The notes beneath the pieces were generated by a model. That model worked only from the letters and a program-made list of their open reading frames with translations. It did no database searches and was not told where the DNA came from. Made by a program: the position numbers and the translations under genes. A stretch of DNA of 8,287 nt, from assembly GCA_009773975.1 (NCBI GenBank), contig VSMX01000097.1, forward strand, positions 1 to 8,287, read 5' to 3'. This document shows, one piece after another, positions 7,175 to 8,287 of the stretch; position 1 is the stretch's first letter; each line of letters opens with the position of its first letter. The stretch comes from Desulfovibrio sp. Lineage in GTDB: Bacteria; Desulfobacterota; Desulfovibrionia; Desulfovibrionales; Desulfovibrionaceae.

Positions 7175-7960
7175 TTATGCCCGGTTTACAGCAGCCACCA
7201 ATTGCTCTCTGGCTGCGCGCGCTTCATTTTCAATATTGTTTTTCTCCCCATCGTTGATACCCAATGACTTTGCCAGAGCATCCATATACGCCCTTTCCAT
7301 AAACTGATCTATATTTATGACCGAGCATGACAGGCGGTAAACATCTTCTCCCTGTTCTTCAGATTTGACAGCTGATGCAATTCTGCCAGGATCAACCTGT
7401 TCGGTCTCAATATTCTCAATCATGGCTTCGGAATTTTCCCCTGGCAACATATTTGCCAGTATAGCTTCCATGCATCCCCTTTCTTTCGGATCTATATTGC
7501 CATCGGACTTTGCCGCGTAGACCATTGCGCGCGTAATCAATTCCACAGTGGGCTGGTCAAGGCGCGGCAACATGGATGCTTGTGCAGAAGCCTGATTTTG
7601 ATGGGGAACCTGAGCCTGATAATTTGCCTGCTGTGAAGCATTGTCCTGCTGCTTGCCTGCAGCCCATTTTTTATAAAAATTGAGAGCCACAGCGCCAGCG
7701 CCAAGCAAGGCCGCATTTTTAAGAAGATTTCCTCCAGCCACATTACCCAGCAACGCGCCTAGCGCGCCGGCGCCAAGCATGCTTCCCAGGCCACCTTTTT
7801 GGGTAATATTGTTATTAAATGTATCCTGGGCCGATTTGGCCTGGCTTGAAAGGGTATCCAGTATGGATCCAAAAGTACCGCCCAGGGAACTCCCCAATGA
7901 ACTTCCGCCTCTTGAGCCGCCGCTCATTACTCCGCCAAGAATATCAAAAATAGAAGCCAT
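7175..7960 (-). CDS. DUF533 family protein with TerB-like C-terminal domain
   Basis: A 261-residue protein of the DUF533 (YebE-like) family, whose biochemical role is not established. The N-terminal 35 residues are Gly/Ser-rich (MASIFDILGG, then repeated GGS/LGSSLGG units). A hydrophobic Gly/Ala-rich segment (57-97; GLGSMLGAGALGALLGNVAG, then LLGAGAVALNFYKKW) could insert in or lie on the membrane. A Gln/Ala/Asn-rich linker (102-130) follows, then a helical TerB-like domain (about 134-261) with AKSDGNIDPKER (150-161), whose acidic residues D153, D157 and E160 recall the TerB metal-site pattern. The start is well supported: minus-strand AAAGGAG lies about five bases before the ATG (complement 7966-7972). 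It is transcribed toward recN and ends 19 bases before a strong hairpin. It appears to stand alone, with no partner gene in view. Confidence 0.85.
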   Translation of the reverse strand: MASIFDILGGVMSGGSRGGSSLGSSLGGTFGSILDTLSSQAKSAQDTFNNNITQKGGLGSMLGAGALGALLGNVAGGNLLKNAALLGAGAVALNFYKKWAAGKQQDNASQQANYQAQVPHQNQASAQASMLPRLDQPTVELITRAMVYAAKSDGNIDPKERGCMEAILANMLPGENSEAMIENIETEQVDPGRIASAVKSEEQGEDVYRLSCSVINIDQFMERAYMDALAKSLGINDGEKNNIENEARAAREQLVAAVNRA

Positions 7961-8007
7961 AAAATCTCCTTTGGATTTGAATAAAAAAGAGGCTGATTCC
8001 AGGCCGC

Positions 8008-8037
8008 AGTGTAGCGGATTGTCGAATCAACCCCCAA
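8008..8037 (-). promoter_or_regulatory. Possible sigma70-type promoter for the DUF533 gene (proximal)
   Basis: On the - strand, TTGGGG (complement of 8032-8037), an 18-base spacer, and TACACT (complement of 8008-8013). The -10 is decent and the -35 poor. It would give a leader of roughly 40 bases before the ATG at 7960. It is one of two candidates and neither is strong. Confidence 0.3.
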
Positions 8038-8054
8038 AGATATCAGACAATTGC

Positions 8055-8079
8055 AGGGGAAGAACTTTCATCTTCCTCT
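8055..8079. repeat. Hairpin in the upstream region of the DUF533 gene
   Basis: AGGGGAAGA (8055-8063) pairs with TCTTCCTCT (8071-8079) around a 7-base loop; one pair is G-U. If transcription starts at the distal promoter candidate (8086-8114), this would form at the very 5' end of the mRNA, a position that can protect transcripts or control expression. The function is inferred only from position. Confidence 0.4.
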
Positions 8080-8085
8080 TCGCTT

Positions 8086-8114
8086 ATTATGTATTAAAAT
8101 CCATTCAAATACAA
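8086..8114 (-). promoter_or_regulatory. Possible sigma70-type promoter for the DUF533 gene (distal)
   Basis: On the - strand, TTGTAT (complement of 8109-8114), a 17-base spacer and CATAAT (complement of 8086-8091). The -10 matches the consensus at five of six positions, and the spacing is ideal. The -35 is weak. It would give a leader of about 120 bases containing the hairpin at 8055-8079. Confidence 0.3.
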
Positions 8115-8173
8115 TCCATTTGATGGCTTCCGCACGTATAATATTCACTTCCTTTTTGTAAAAAATAAACTTC

Positions 8174-8194
8174 CGGTCTTTGTTTCATAGACCG
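8174..8194. terminator. Short hairpin with T-rich flanks, possible bidirectional terminator
   Basis: CGGTCT (8174-8179) pairs with AGACCG (8189-8194) around a 9-base loop, and a bulged C allows one or two more A-T pairs. On the + strand it is followed by AATTTATATTTTT. On the - strand the hairpin is followed after GAAG by TTTATTTTTT. It could end a transcript entering from the right on the - strand and so insulate the DUF533 promoter. Confidence 0.4.
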
Positions 8195-8216
8195 AATTTA
8201 TATTTTTCATTGTATC

Positions 8217-8287
8217 TAGAGCATTTATGCAATGAAATTGCATAAATGCTCTAACGCGACTTTGCCTGCAAAGGCGCGCATGAGACC
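8217..8287. repeat. REP-like palindromic element, two tandem hairpins, cut by the window edge
   Basis: TAGAGCATTTATGCAAT (8217-8233) is perfectly complementary to ATTGCATAAATGCTCTA (8237-8253), loop GAA. Directly after it, CGCGACTTTGC (8255-8265) pairs with GCAAAGGCGCG (8268-8278), loop CT, with a single A-G mismatch. Adjacent paired palindromes outside genes are the usual form of REP/BIME-type dispersed repeats. No T-run follows either hairpin, so termination is less likely. The element probably continues past 8287. Confidence 0.55.

Noticed and set aside
6980..7267. 95-codon open frame on the + strand downstream of recN
   Set aside because: It crosses the strong hairpin and runs antisense into the 3' end of the DUF533 gene. 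It has no ribosome site and no protein-like composition.
8027..8071. 14-codon frame (MKVLPLQLSDIFGG) on the - strand upstream of the DUF533 gene, with GAGGA close by
   Set aside because: The ribosome-site spacing is too short, the frame overlaps a hairpin, and such tiny frames are expected by chance.
1..8287. tRNA, rRNA, CRISPR array, insertion sequence transposase or phage genes
   Set aside because: None was recognised on either strand.

Overview
The window reads as a stretch of bacterial chromosome, AT-leaning (mid-40s % GC by eye). It is densely packed on the + strand from 30 to 6937, followed by a convergent - strand gene (7175-7960) and a non-coding, repeat-rich right end. The gene content (a fused TRAP permease, a short RdgC-type protein, a RecN with a THWPQL switch segment, a DUF533/TerB-like protein) and the style of the proteins suggest a Desulfovibrio-like Desulfobacterota. 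This is an inference from family resemblance, not a proven taxonomic call.

Left part (1-2135): a 701-residue fused small-plus-large TRAP transporter permease. Its solute receptor would be expected just upstream, outside the window. Middle part (2166-3382): two consecutive genes that together look like one RdgC recombination-associated protein cut in two. The first matches the N-terminal half and the second the C-terminal half. Just inside the first of them lies a perfect 14-bp inverted repeat followed by four T, which looks like a transcription terminator but sits in coding sequence. The second gene overlaps a pair of inner-membrane ABC permeases of the DppB/DppC (oligopeptide/nickel) type (3361-5243), which are joined to each other by a one-base TAATG overlap. 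No binding protein or ATPase for them is present. recN (5345-6937) follows after about 100 bases on the same strand. The + strand genes from 2166 onward may therefore form one transcript that mixes recombination/repair proteins (RdgC-like, RecN) with peptide-type permeases.

Right part (6938-8287): between recN and the convergent DUF533-family gene is a GC-richer island (about 6948-7113) with nested inverted repeats and no convincing reading frame, then a strong 15-bp hairpin that probably ends transcription. Upstream of the DUF533 gene, the last 327 bases carry no gene but hold possible - strand promoters and four inverted repeats in a row. One of these is a perfect 17-bp palindrome (3-base loop) directly followed by a second hairpin whose core resembles a hairpin in the recN-DUF533 island. 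This looks like a dispersed REP-like repeat that runs off the right edge.

The items most worth a second look are the two-gene RdgC, the terminator-like hairpin inside its first gene, and the non-coding structured or repeated DNA at 6948-7113 and 8217-8287.
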